This document shows, piece by piece, positions 42,400-55,800 of a stretch of DNA of 64,000 nucleotides. Under the pieces are notes generated by a model. It saw only the letters and a list, made by a program, of their open reading frames with translations. It was not told where the DNA came from and made no database searches. The stretch comes from Wuchereria bancrofti (Eukaryota; Nematoda; Chromadorea; Rhabditida; Onchocercidae): assembly GCA_005281725.1 (NCBI GenBank), contig SSBO01000001.1, positions 128,956-192,955 of the forward strand, in the 5' to 3' direction. A program made the position numbers and the translations under genes. Position 1 is the first letter of the stretch. Each line of letters starts with the position of its first letter.

Positions 42400-43002
42400 T
42401 AATTTTTTGCAAGTCATGAAATTGTGTTTTCTTCACGATGCTTTCGGTGTTTGGGGCTCATTTGAAATTTCTTCAAGATTAATAGAAACATTCACGGATG
42501 GAATTTTTTTGTCGGAAAGAAAAATGTGCGCAATAGCAGATGCCATTCGTCCAATTGCATCAGCATTTTCGTCTGAAAGGTCATTATTATCATTATTATC
42601 ATCAATCGTCATTATCATCATTATCATCATCAGTCAATCAATCAATCAATCATCAATCGTCATTATCATCATTATCATCATCAGTCAATCAATCAATCAA
42701 TCATCAATCGTCATTGCCATCATTATCATTATCACGAATCGTCATTATCATCATCATCAATCGTCATTATCATCATTATCATCATCAGTCAATCAATCAA
42801 TCATCAATCGTCATTGCTATCATTATGATCATCATGAATCGTCATTATCATCATCATGAATCGTCATTATTACTAATCGAACCAAAACAAAGATATATAA
42901 TTTTTTGCAAGTCATGAAATTGTGTTTTCTTCACGATGCTTTCGGTGTTTGGGGCTCATTTGAAATTTCTTCAAGATTAATAGAAACATTCACGGATGGA
43001 AT
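42400..43002. repeat. 105-bp perfect direct repeat flanking a microsatellite
   Basis: The 105 bases at 42400-42504 recur at 42898-43002 without a difference that I can see. The left copy contains the end of the last exon of the minus-strand gene, including its stop codon. The right copy lies in that gene's last intron. The space between the copies holds the rest of the exon and the ATC/AATC array. Confidence 0.9.
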
Positions 43003-43685
43003 AGAAGAGTTTTACAATTCAAAGAAGAGCAAAAATTAATCACAATGAACTAAAAATAATATTATTTGCCTTATGCAATTGAGGATTTCCTTTTAGTAAA
43101 ATAAATAAATAAATAGCTCATACCAAGACTTTCAGAAAGTGCATCGGTTCGAATGATTGTTCGTTCAATTGTTTTCGCTCCAGGTCCAGCAAAAACTGTT
43201 ACTTTATTCTGAAAAGTATTTAACGATTTATCATTACTGCTACGAAATTTACAGTTCATTGAATGAAATTTCATTATAGAATTAATTACTTTTAGGATAA
43301 TTGGATGATAATGAATGTTATTTTATTACTAAACAATTATAATTAGGAAATATTCTCTTCTTTAATATTCTTTTTTGAGTCAAATATTAAAATTATTACG
43401 ATCGAATATTAAGGAATATTTTCTCTTTTTTTGAATCAAATATTAAAATCAATTGCAAATTGTTATATTTTCTCAATTCAAATACATTTTTACATCCTTT
43501 GTCTTTTCTTGTTTACCAGCTTTAGCTTTTCTTTTTTTTTGTGAGGATGAAAGAGAGTAATAAATTGAAAATAAGTTAAAATATACAGCTTTTTTCTTCA
43601 CATTGATAAGTTCAGATGCATAAGCTGGATCAGCTTTATCCCATTCCACGTCCGAACACGTTGACAATGATTCACCAAATTTCAT
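42433..43685 (-). CDS. Unrecognised 138-aa protein
   Basis: I do not recognise the family. Three exons (43685-43494, 43208-43124, 42572-42433) join in frame from MKFGESLSTCSDVEWDKAD to EISNEPQTPKAS. The first exon is open throughout and ends in a Lys-rich stretch (QKKRKAKAGKQEKTKD). The middle exon gives NKVTVFAGPGAKTIERTIIR. The last contains DENADAIGRMASAIAHIF and an acidic, Pro/Thr-ending tail. No signal peptide or membrane segment is visible. The ATG lies 6 nt after a TAG acceptor. A further exon (43936-43886, MSSPKKKSSEKKLKDKD) may lie upstream, but joining it directly breaks the frame, so it could be 5' UTR, a different isoform, or a homopolymer error. Splice sites and phases support a real gene; the function is unknown. 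Confidence 0.7.
42580..42885. repeat. ATCATT/AATC compound minisatellite in an intron
   Basis: Repeats of GTCATTATCATCATTATCATC followed by CAGTCAATCAATCAATC, with a higher-order unit near 51 bp (copies near 42608 and 42659). The array fills most of the last intron of the 138-aa gene, right next to its 3' splice site. Confidence 0.9.
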
Positions 43686-43936
43686 TTTTTCTATTTTTTG
43701 ATCCGGAAATAAAGATAAATGACAAAAATTTGCATGAATTTGATAAGTTTTTTAATAAGTTAGAAAACTTAGCAAAAATTTTTCGAGTTATTGCGACAAA
43801 TTAATTTGTCATTTTGAAAAGAAAAGAAAAAAAAAGATAGAAAATAGAAAAAGAAGATGAAATGTGCTTTTTTTTTAGTTTTTACGTCTTTATCCTTCAA
43901 TTTTTTCTCGGAACTTTTCTTTTTTGGTGATGACAT

Positions 43937-46900
43937 TTTGCTATTAGTACTACTGTAAAGCGATGATCAATGTAATATCAATCAAAATATTTGAGATGAG
44001 AGGAGATAATTCGACCGTTTGCTATTTCAAAACTAGACTACAATAAAATTTCAATACATCAACAATTCAGATTCATTTTAATATATATCAATTATTTTCA
44101 TCGATTTATGTTTTCATGTATTTTTCGTATTTTTTGTTCTTTAATGTTTAAAACATTGCAATTTCATACCATTTCATTATTTTAATTTCCAGCTGTACTC
44201 ATTAATTTTAAAAATATTAGTTTTATTTTTGAATTCATTTTAATTTTTGTATATGTTTTTTTTCCTTTTCTTTTTCCAAAATGGAATTATGATTTCTACA
44301 TTTTCAATGTATCGGCAAAACTGTGAAAGACTGATATCAATTTAGAATTCAATTTTCTTTATGTTTGAATATACAATAAAACTTTCCATTTCATTAGAAT
44401 TAAAATTATACTGATTAGTCTGAAGTACCAAATATTTGAAATTATTTTCAGTTACATTTCTATTAATACATTTATAATCTTGGATAATGCATAAAATATA
44501 ATCGTATCATCAAACAAAAAAAAGTCATTGTTTTATAATTATTATCATCATCTGCTTGATTAATTAATCAGTTTATTTATTTTATTTATTTGCTTGTTTA
44601 TTTATTTATTGTTAGTCTATTTTTAAATTTTAGACATTTTTTAACAAACCAACAAAGAGACAATGTGATAAATTATGTTTCATTGGCTAACATAAACTGA
44701 TTCTATAAGCTTTTCACAAGAAAGATTGATGGAAAAATGCAAAAAAAAAACAAATTTTTTTCCTTTTTTCTTATTTAGATGTCAGTATGTGTTCTATGTT
44801 TAACAAATTTTGTTTTTAAAATTTTCTTCCTATATCCATTTTGTGCTATTTTTTTCATTTAAAATTTTTAAATGATAACTACTAGAGTCAGATCGTATGC
44901 ATGTGTGTGTATGTGTGTGTGTGTGTGTGACAAATTAAAATCCGGCACAAATCAGGTGACTGTCACATGATGCGTGAAATTTCTGTGCAGTAAACAAACA
45001 TATCCAATAATTCTGTGACTTATTTAAAGCCTCAAAAAATCAACAAATATAATTTCATAATTTTTATAGAAATAAATCATTAAATTCACAGTTCTTGCAT
45101 GCACTGAAATTTATATGCTACAATAAATTTTTAATAAATCACAGAAATTTCACTACTATTATTGTTTGCGTAGTTTAGTTAAACAGAATAATTTGATTTC
45201 TATTAATCTCTTTTGTCGATTATTCAATGAATTTTAATCTTGAAAAACAACGAACTTTTTAAAAAAAAAACTGAGAGCTTAAATCCTGAATTTAACTTTT
45301 ACATCAAAGATTTTTGTTATTCCTATCTTTTTTTTTTGTGTTTGTTTGCTATTTCTGCGCATAACTTTTAATCATTTAAGTACTTTAGAATCGTTAAGTT
45401 ACTCCGAAAAATCATTCATTTCTATCAAATTACTATTTTCCTCAAAATTTTACGTCAAATTAATGGTCTGCAATAAGAGAAGAAAAAAAGAAAATAATGG
45501 AAATTTGAATTTGATTTATTGCTTTGTGGAAAGTGTGTTAAAAATAAGATTTTTAATCAATTTATTTATTTTCGTTTCAACGATAAACAAGAAAGTAGTT
45601 AGCTTTTTATTTTCATTTTGCATTTTAAATGGTTGTATTTCTCATCTTAATACTACTTTTCATTTTGCACTAATATGTTATTTGCATAAATTTAATACTT
45701 GAAATAAAAATTTCTATTTTTTTCAGTCAGTCAAATTTGAAATTATTTATGCATCTTTGGATATTTTGCTATTAAATTATACTTATTTATCCTTTTTTTT
45801 CTTCATTTTTTATATAGCTATATTGTTTAATTATTCTTTGTGCTTAATTAAATGTCACATTTTTGTTTATTAATTGAATGTCACACTTTTTATATATTTG
45901 ATAGAAATTAAAAATTTTGTATTATCGCAGATAGAAAAGTTTTAGTTCTTTTTTCTTTTTTGAGATGATTGATATGATAAGCAATAATATTTTGTTGTAG
46001 TATTTCCTCATTTTATATATTCAATATCTAAATGAAATTTTTGAAATTAAATTCAGAAAAAAGTTTGTAAACAAAGAAACAAATAGTTTTTTTTTTACTA
46101 CATTAAATTAAATAACAAATTTGACATTATAGCTGATATATAACTTAAAAAGTAATACATCAATAAAGTATATATTGTTTTTTAAGTACTTTTTTTTAAA
46201 TACAACAAATACAATAATTTTGAAGTTATTGTATTATCATTTAAATAAACAAACTATCAGTATAATTTATTCTTTTATTTTCTTTTTTCTTTTTTCCTTT
46301 TTTTGTCTTGTCATATCATTTCATTCTTTTAAAAGGAAGAAAATTTCTTTTATTCTTTTTAAAACATATCAAAACTTATAGCTTTGAACTAATAAAGATC
46401 CCACGAGACTATTACAACAAAGTTTTTCAAATAAAAAAAAATTTTTTCATAGATAATTTGACATTGTGGCATTTTTCTTTCTTTTTTTTTTTTTTTGTAT
46501 ATTGGCTTTTTTGATTGTTTTAAAAAGAAATTGTAATCCTTTCACAAATCAAATAATTTAAGAATTATATTAGTTGCAAATATTATTTATGCTTTCCTAG
46601 ATTTTCCTTTGCTTGTTTTAAATTTATTTCATTTGAAATTTGAAATTCAAATTTTTATGAAATAAAGCAATATTTGTAGCATTCTCGAAATGAAAATAGA
46701 GGTTAAATGTTTAGATTTTATCCGTATTAAACGTTTAAGTACTATAAATTTTTATAAATGAATTAGAAGCGTTATTTAAAAAATGGTTGCATTGATTTTT
46801 GTTATAAAACTAATTAATTATTATAATTTAGAGGTAAATGTCGTAATGTGTTTGAAATGAAACACAACGAATAAAGTTGGCAATTTTAAACAAACTTTGC

Positions 46901-47058
46901 ATTTACTAAAAACTACTGTTTTCATTTTAATTTTCATAATAAAAATTCAAATAATTATTGTTTACTGAAATAAAAAAAGCTAAAATAATTTTGAAATTAA
47001 TTCATATTATTATTACCACTACAAATTGGATGTACGTATTGAAATACATTTAATCGAA
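43937..47058. other. Divergent intergenic region
   Basis: About 3.1 kb between the minus-strand 138-aa gene and the plus-strand coiled-coil gene. It is rich in T runs and has a GT-type microsatellite at about 44897-44929. The open frame at 45346-45702 (118 aa) is AT-rich with no neighbouring exons or recognised domain, so I do not call it. Confidence 0.55.
44897..44929. repeat. TGTG/TATG microsatellite
   Basis: Alternating purine-pyrimidine run of GT dinucleotides with two AT interruptions. Confidence 0.85.
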
Positions 47059-48921
47059 ATGCTTTCATATGCTAATAAGCCAAGATCAAAGGTATGTTTT
47101 CAATAATAATTTCATTTTTGTCTTCTTTCTAAAAAAAAAAAAAATTCTTTTTTAAAGTTTCATTATCTAGCATCATTTTTGCTCCAAATAATTTCAAATT
47201 TTTGTTGCCTTTTTTCTCAAAGAAAATTACTTCTTATTTCTGAAAAGAAATCAATTTAATTGCATATAAATATATTGGAAATTAAATTAAAGTAATGAAA
47301 ATATGATAGAATTTTTTTGGAAGATATAAGGAAAAAGAAGCAAATTTTGGACAAATAGTGTGATATTTAAATAAATTAATATATATGTAGATGTGAAAAA
47401 AAAAGAAAAAAAAAAGAAAAGAAAAAAAATGTATTGAAAAGGAAAAAAAGAAAGAAAAGAATTTTTTCTTTTTTGCTGAAATAAAAAGTTTTGAGAAAAA
47501 GTTTAGAAAACTCGAGAAAAAAAAAACAATTTTTATTTCCTTTTCACTAATACATTTTTCTTTTCTTTTCAAAAACTAAGAAATAAAAATGAAAAGTTGG
47601 CACTTTTTTTTTTGGACACATAAGTAAAAGTATATATGTAATCAAATTATATTGTAATTTCAGCAAAGTGATATTCGAAATGAATTAAATGAAATTAAAA
47701 TGGTTTGTGCACATCATAAAGCATTATGCCAAAGTTTCATGCAATGGAAAGTTGATATTGATGAAGTAAGTAAATATAGTAATTTCTTATTTATTACTTA
47801 TTTATTAGACGCAAATTTTATATTAAATTGATTAGACTAAATTTAAATTTCAAATTATTTACCAATTAGATTAATACAATACTTGTGTTAGTTCAAATCA
47901 GCTTATTGAGAAAGGAAATTAACTGTATTATTTTATGAATTTTTGTAAAATATCATCAAATTCATCAAATTAAGGAAAAAACAATTAAGCCAACAAATTT
48001 AAAATTAAAATTTGAATTAAAAATGCTCTATAGCATATATATTTAAGTATATTTAAGTATTTTTTGTCTAACTTCGAGATATCTTTAAATGATATAATTA
48101 CAGAATGATGCGCAGTTGAAAATTTTAAATGAAGCAGCTATGTCACTTCGTAAACGGCATGAAAACATTGTGGCGCAGTTGTCTACTGGACCAGGTATTG
48201 CGCTATATGTGTATCTTGGACAAATTAAAAAATTGAATTTTACAACAATTACAAAATTTTAGGCTATCTTCAATTATCATTAATTAATTAAGCGTATTAG
48301 AAATGATAGAAGAGTTTCATTTCTATGATATCCTTCTTATCTACCTGTTTTCCTTTTTTTTTTCTGCAAATTAATTTGAAATTTGTCTTTTTTTTTTCTA
48401 GTAGATGCTAAAACAATGATACAGTTGGAAAATAAAATTAGAAAAATCGAAGCACAGGTAAATATGTGGATACGAGAATTAGCTGAAATTAATAAAGCAC
48501 GAACTAAACTTGAGGTATTTTTAATATTTCTTATCTAATAAAAGTTGGGATTTTTTTTAAAAATTCAAAAATACTATTAAGAAATATTTATTATTTTCTT
48601 TAACTGTACTTTTGAAATTTTTTTAGTACAAATTTCTATCAGTCAGAAGTAAGATTAAATTTCATTTTATGCTCTCTTTATTCATCTATTTTGTTCTTTT
48701 TTTTTTCATAATTAATTCAAAATTTGTTTTTTTTTTTTCTCAAATTACAGATAGAGTTTGTATATTTACGATCGAATATACGCTTAAATACGGTAAATAT
48801 TGAAATGGCAAACGTGGATATTAATCGAATTGAATTAAACTATCGTCAAATGCGGAATGATTTCTTGTATAACAATGATAGCAATGATAACAAGCTTGTC
48901 AGTAATGATAATGATAACTAA
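47059..48921 (+). CDS. Unrecognised 169-aa coiled-coil protein
   Basis: Five exons (47059-47091, 47664-47765, 48104-48194, 48402-48514, 48751-48921) with GT-AG borders join in frame to 169 aa. I do not recognise a family. From about residue 12 to 150 the sequence is rich in Lys, Glu, Ile and Leu with heptad-like spacing (IRNELNEIKMVCAHHKALC, LNEAAMSLRKRHENIVAQL, LENKIRKIEAQVNMWIREL, INKARTKLEIEFVYLRS), so an extended coiled coil is likely. The tail is short, polar and Asn/Asp-rich (NNDSNDNKLVSNDNDN). No signal peptide or membrane segment is visible. The ATG is the first usable one; an upstream ATG at 47031 runs into a stop. It could be a cytoskeletal or complex-assembly subunit, but that is only a guess. 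It faces the EB-module gene tail to tail. Confidence 0.75.
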
Positions 48922-49864
48922 TTATTTGTTTCCATCTATTATTGCTTTCATCATATATCATTTGAATAATAATAAGTTGCTGATAATTATTGAAAAAAAA
49001 AAAGTAAAAATGATTTTTTATATATGAACTCATACAAGAAACAATTAATTTGAATTATCAACTAATTTCAATTTCCAATTTTTCAACAAATCTTTGCCTA
49101 TTCTGATTCAGTTACAAATTTTTCATAGTGTAGAAAAAGAGTTAGTGCTTAGAAAAAAGTTTAAGTTATTTTGAATGCTACATTAAAAGACAATTGATAA
49201 TCATTTGAAGTTTAAACTGACAAGATTTGTTGAAAAAAAAACTTTTTTAAAATTTTCCTTTTGCTTAATCATATTTATCATATCTCTGAAAGATTCGCTA
49301 TATTTTTTTTCTCGCATAATATTGAATTTGCTTTATTAATTATCCAATAAATTATTTTTTTTCCATCTTTAACAAACAGTTATCATCATTTGTAAATCTT
49401 TTTTTTTCTGTAGAATTTTAACGAATAAAACTCATTTATCAATCATTAATCAATTGCTTTTAAAATTACAACAATAAAAATTTCATTATCAGGATGGAAA
49501 TTATGAAGATGATAAAAAAAAATTATCATGCAATAGTTTTTTTTTTTTTTAAATTATAATTTGCTTCATTAATTCACTTCCTTAATTCTTAGTAGGTCAG
49601 TGTGAACTATTAGTTCACACATATATATGTATAATAAATAACTTTTTGTCATCTCAATTATTTCTAAATTACTACAAAATTTTACTACTTATAAATTATA
49701 AAACTTTGCTAATCAATTAAATAAAAAAAAATTTATTAATTATTTATAAATGCAAATAAATGAAAAAAAGGAAGACAGTAAATAAATTTTAATTAAATAA
49801 TTGTTCAAATATGTAATATATACATTTGTAAATTTAATTAAAAATTTAAATGACTTAAATCATT
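48922..49864. other. Convergent intergenic region
   Basis: Holds the 3' ends of the coiled-coil gene (+) and the EB-module gene (-). An AATAAA on the minus strand at 49732-49737, 128 nt after the EB-gene stop, is a plausible poly(A) signal. Otherwise it is AT-rich sequence with T runs and no gene that I can support. Confidence 0.6.
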
Positions 49865-52800
49865 TCATATATTATCAATATTAAAATTAATTTTTCTACA
49901 AACATTACGAATGTTATGATAACCAATTGGACATTTACATATTTGTCCTGAACAAATCGAATGACCCATACATTGAATTGTATATAAACAAAATTGGCCA
50001 ATTTCCACTAATGCATAACAAACATTATTGGTAATATAAACAGTTGATAATGGACATTTTATTGTTGACGGTAAACATTTTTTACCAGTAAATATCGTAC
50101 CATTATTACATTGACATGTTCGAATATTTAAATTATTCAAACTTGTTCCGATCATACAATTTGATGATTCTGTAAACTTTTTTCTTTTTTAGTTTAAAGT
50201 CTTTATTTGAAAATTTTTTTAATTTAAAAAATGTATTCAATGTTTAATTAGTTTTAAATTTTCAAGATTAAAGCAATATTAATATTGCAAAAACTTTAAA
50301 TTAAACTAAAGTATGTGAAATTTACAAGTATTGTATATGGAAGATAGTAAAAAGGGAAAATATTTAATTTAAATTGTAATTAAAAATTTATTTCATTAAA
50401 TTATTTGGAAATGAGAAGAAAAAATTCTTATAGATTGATAGTATAGTTGTTAGAAAGATGGAAATCAAAGAATAAATATTTTACATTGAATAGTTATAAA
50501 CATTTTTGTGTTTAGAAAAATATGTCAGAAATTTAATTCATAAGTAACTTTCTCAATTCAAAAGTTTTTAGAGAATATAAAACTTTCTCTTATTTAACTT
50601 TTTAATTAACAAAGTTTAGATATGTAAAAATAAAAAATTACAAAACAAACCAATGCATTGAGAATTATCTTGACAAGTCATTCCAATAGAAACAGTGTCA
50701 AGGCATGAATCATTGATGGAAATCTGATAGGGTTGACAATTTGAATTGATAATACAGGTGTCATTTGAGCTAATAGTACCTGGTGGACATATACATCTAT
50801 CTGCTTGACAAATTGCATTCCTTTCACATTGTTCCGTATAATAGCAAAATTCACCAATTTTTGCCTGAATATAATTTAACTACTGCTATTATTAATTAAA
50901 TAATTAATTAATTGATAAATTTAATTATCCAAGCTTTTCTAAAGTTATCAATCTCTCAAATTAATTTTAATTGTAACTTAAATGACAATATTACAAATAT
51001 TCGTTTTTTTTTTTAAATTAGGATAAAAAAAGATTTTAAAAAAAATATATATGTGGAAATTTTCTAGCATACACAAATTTTATACTTAAAATATTATACT
51101 CATTTTGCAATATAAGATGAGTAATTAATTAACTGATCCAATTTTTTTCTTTATTGTTTTATTAAAGATTCTGTAATTGTTAAAAAAAATTTTTTTTTAT
51201 TAAAGACTCTATGATTGTTAAAAAAAAAGAAGGCAAATAATTTAAAAAATCAATAACTTGAATTTTTTTTAAAAAAGTCAATAATCAGTAAAAAAAAATT
51301 TTAATTAAAAATAAAAACATACCAATTTAAAACATATTCCATTAATTTTAATTTTAAATTAAAAATAAGAACATACCAATTTAAAACATATTCCATTAAT
51401 TTTAATTTCATTACTATTACATTGTTCCTTAAAGCATAATCCATCACGTATGATTGTGTCATTACCGCATTGACATGTATTGTTGACACATTTTGAATAG
51501 CCTTGACATTGTCGTGTAAATTGACATTGCTGTCCAATATAGGCTATATCCCAGCAATTTTCATTCATAAATAATTGGTCAGTAGGACATAAGCCAGATG
51601 ATATACAAATGTTATTTTGAGCTACGGTACCTGGTGGACAGGTACAAATGCTATTTTGACAAGTTGAAATTGATACACATTGTTTAGTAAATTGACAATA
51701 TTGTCCAATATTAATTTGTGGATAGCATTGTCCATTAATTTCAATTTCATTCCTCAAACAATGCTTCACATTTTGACATCGACCATTTTGCGCAATTGTA
51801 TCATTTGGACAGGTGCAATAATTATTGTAACAAATGGCATTACCTAAGCAAATAGCTGTATCGATACAATATTGGCCAATTTTAGCAAACTCATAACAAC
51901 GACCATTTATTAAAATCTGAAAAATTTTGAATAACAAAATAATTGAATAGCTTTAATAAAATAATTAGTAAAAACATTGAACAAAAAATAAGATAAATGA
52001 TTAGTAAAAATCTTGAAAAAAAAAATTTTATGTTTAAGATTATCCTCAGTTTTTGATTTTTGTTTTAATTGTAGTATTAATTTTTATTTTATAATTTTAT
52101 AATAAAATTAGAAGAAAAAAAAAGGTAACACTTTGAATTAATTATTCAATGATATAACTATTATATCATACCTGATTATCAGAGCATTTCGCTGAAGGTT
52201 TAAAATGATTTTGAACACAATATTTTTTCACTTCAATATAACCATTTGAACATATACATTTACCTTAATTGAGAAATGATATAAATTAAATTAATTGAAA
52301 AATAAAAGTGTAAAAATTTTATAGAAAATAATATATAATATTATTTGAATGAAAAAATTTAATTGAAATAATAAAAAGATGAAAAATTGCTTTAGTTATA
52401 ATAATTATTAATTTATATGCAAGTGATATTTTTTTTGCAAACATTGCTAAATCTATTTATAAATGATATAAAATTCTCGATTAATATAAATTTGATATGT
52501 AAAAATTTGATATGTAAATAAAATTGCAAAACAATAATTTATTAATGATATAAAAAAATTTATGTTTAATCAAATAAACCTCCCTACTCCTTATATGTAT
52601 ATTTATTTTTACTAAAAAAACGATACAAAGCAAAATTGATTTTGAAAAAAATTATAAAATTAATTTTAATTGAAATGAATTTATTAAAAATTTCTTAATG
52701 TAATTTAAAATTTAATTTAAAATTTGATTAAAATTTACCAGCATGACATATTGAAGCTGCTGCAATACATTGCATATTATTAATGCATTCTTCACCTGGT

Positions 52801-55800
52801 ACTGCTAAATCTAAGCATTCACCATCAATATAAATTTGATATGTATCACAATTTTTGGTTTTATTACGTCGAATACAATATCTTAAAATAATGAAAATAA
52901 ATAAATAAATAAATAAATAAATGATAACATAAAATTATATTCATGAAATATATTAAAATTGATTGTATCAATTTTTTTTTTGATTAATGAATGAAATTAA
53001 ATTTAACTATTTAACTAACCTTGAAAGAAGTTCACTATCATTAGAGCATTTACAATATCCATTTATGCAACGTGACTCATCTAAACATTGCTCATTAGCA
53101 AAGCATGACGTACCTGGAGCACGTCTTTTGACACATCGTCCATTTACCTGAAAAAAAAAAAAAAAAACAAAATATTATCATCAGTTATGTAAATTTATGA
53201 ATTTCTGTATCTTATTATCAATAGGTACAAAAATAAATATAATTGTTATATAATTAATTTCACTAAAATTTCTATTGATTGTTATAATCATGCAAATAAA
53301 TGTTATATAATTTAAATTTGAAGTTTAATTAAATTAATTATGAATTAATGAAAATTGTTTGTGATATAGCATAACAAAAAATTTTCTAAAGAAATTGTAA
53401 CATATATGCAAATTTAAACTGACATTGATATGAATTTTTTTTTTCTTTTTTTTAGAAATAAAGTGATTGTAATAATTTTGATTAGTTTATTATACAATAA
53501 TAAGATTATTACTCGCTAATAATTCAATAACTTTATTATTTTTATTATTAAATTTTAAAGTTATTCAAATTGTACACGTAATTTTTATAAATGGCATCAC
53601 TGAGTGATTTAAAATAAGACATATGATACAATTGAAACTATAAATTTTTATCGTTTCATCCTTTCATATTATTTTTTTTTAATTAACAAAATTTATTCCT
53701 TTAATAATTCAACACTAGTTTTATTTTAAAATGTGTAGGCAAATATAAAGTTAATAATAAATTAAATTTTAATAATAACCAACCAAAACTTCGACATCCT
53801 TGCAATAATTGATTTCAGAAGGTTGACAATGACCATTTATTGCCTATTCACAAATTAATTATAATATTCCAATTGTTTTTTTCTTCTTTTTTTCTCAATA
53901 TTAAAAATATAGAAATTGTTGAGAAAGGATAAATTGGTAAAATTTTATAAAATTAACACATTTTTGAAAATTATCTTTTAGATTTTTTTTATATATTTTA
54001 ATTTTTTTATTTTGTTTTTTAGAATTTTTTTTTTCACACTAAAGACAAAATAATATTTTCTTGTATTGTAAATAAAAGATAATAACTTATTTAAATTATT
54101 TATTAACAAACATACCATCATTCCAATTGGACAAACACATCGTGCTGCATAATTGCACATTGCATTATTGGGACATTGTTGATTTATAAAACATAATTCA
54201 TTGAGTGTAACTCGTTTGAAACAACGATTATTCAAAAATATCTGATTTAAAATAATCTTTTAAAATAATTTAATTTAAAATAACATTATAACATTTATCT
54301 ATCCTAATATGCGTTTAAGGTGTATTTATTTAACGTTTAATCATTTAAAGCATATATATACCTAATATACATTTAAAGTATATTTATTTTGTAAAATAAA
54401 AACCTATTTTCTTTTTTTTGAAATAATTTGAATAAAAATATTTTGTCGATGAAAGAAAATAAAACTACGAATTACTTCATCTTGATTACATAAGACAGAT
54501 CCAATACAGTATCCAGTGATATTTGTAGTAGCCTGTGGACAATTACAGTAACCGTCTGTACAAATAGATCCACTGAGACATTGCAAATCATAAATACACT
54601 GATCACCTGGTTTTACGATTTCTACGCAACTATTATTAACATATACCTTAAATTATAATAATTATTATTATTATTGTTATTATTATTATTATTATCATTT
54701 CATTTATATTGTATTAATTTATAAAATTTATATCAAAATTGTTAAAAAATTTCCAAAAAAAGAATTATTTTAAAATAAATTACTTCGTTACTATTTAGTG
54801 ATCATTTATAACAAAATAAGTGAAAATGACTTTTACACCATCTTTTCATTTATAATTTTAAGAAATATTCTAATTTAGTGGCTTTACTTTTTTTTTTTTT
54901 TTTTAACTTCATATGATATTTTAAATCATTTAAAGAAAAAAGAAAAACATATTACATTGTTGATATTTATTTCAAATTAATCATCTATACATATTCATTT
55001 AGTGCTTATTTTCAAATTAATAATTATTTGAAATATTTAAATCTAATTTTTTTTTTTTGAAATTTATAAAAATAATAAAAGTAGTAATATTAAACCATTG
55101 AAATTGAATCACATGGATCAGTGTACGATAATTTTCGACAGTATCCGCCAATATTATTCATTCCTTCAATACAACTACAAATATTTGTTATAGACGAGCA
55201 TTGTGATCCATCTAAACATTGGGCTGAATGATTGCATTGTTGGCCAGGAATTATCCGTGATAAACATATTCCATTAATTAATATTTCATTTCTTGAACAA
55301 TTCGATTCTTCTGTACATCTATCAATTTTATCAAATTATCATTTATTTGATAATAAGATAAAAATTAAACAGCGAAAAAAAAACTTGTAAAATTGTAAAA
55401 TAAATTTATAAAATTAAAATTGTAGCAATGTGTAAACAAAAATTGTATTATACAAATTTTCTTAAATTCTACTAATTAATTGTAATAAGTTTGTTAAAAA
55501 AAAAGTTCTTTCGATAAATTAATTAGGCTTTGAGGAAAAAAAGAAAAAGAAGATGAAACTTTATTTGCAATGATAAACAATAAATTTTATTTTTTTTATT
55601 TATTTTTTTAGCATTATAATGTATTATAATATTAATTTTAAAAAGTCATTTTTTTTTCGAACTAATTATATATAATTCCTATTGCTACCGAAAAAAAAAG
55701 AAAAAGAAAATGAAACTTCATTTGCAAAAAAAAAAAACGAATTCTTAAATTAATTTTTAAATCTATTACTAATATTAGCTATTATTATTATTGTTATTAT

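Noticed and set aside
42407..42917. Plus-strand frames of 150 and 125 aa with Ser/Ile/His repeats
   Set aside because: They run antisense to the last exon of the minus-strand gene and through the microsatellite.
45346..45702. 118-aa plus-strand frame in the divergent intergenic region
   Set aside because: AT-driven composition, no recognised domain, no matching exons and no start context beyond chance.
51301..51537. 78-aa minus-strand frame with a repeated LKLMEYVLNWYV peptide
   Set aside because: It is the EB exon in another frame plus its 54-bp duplication.
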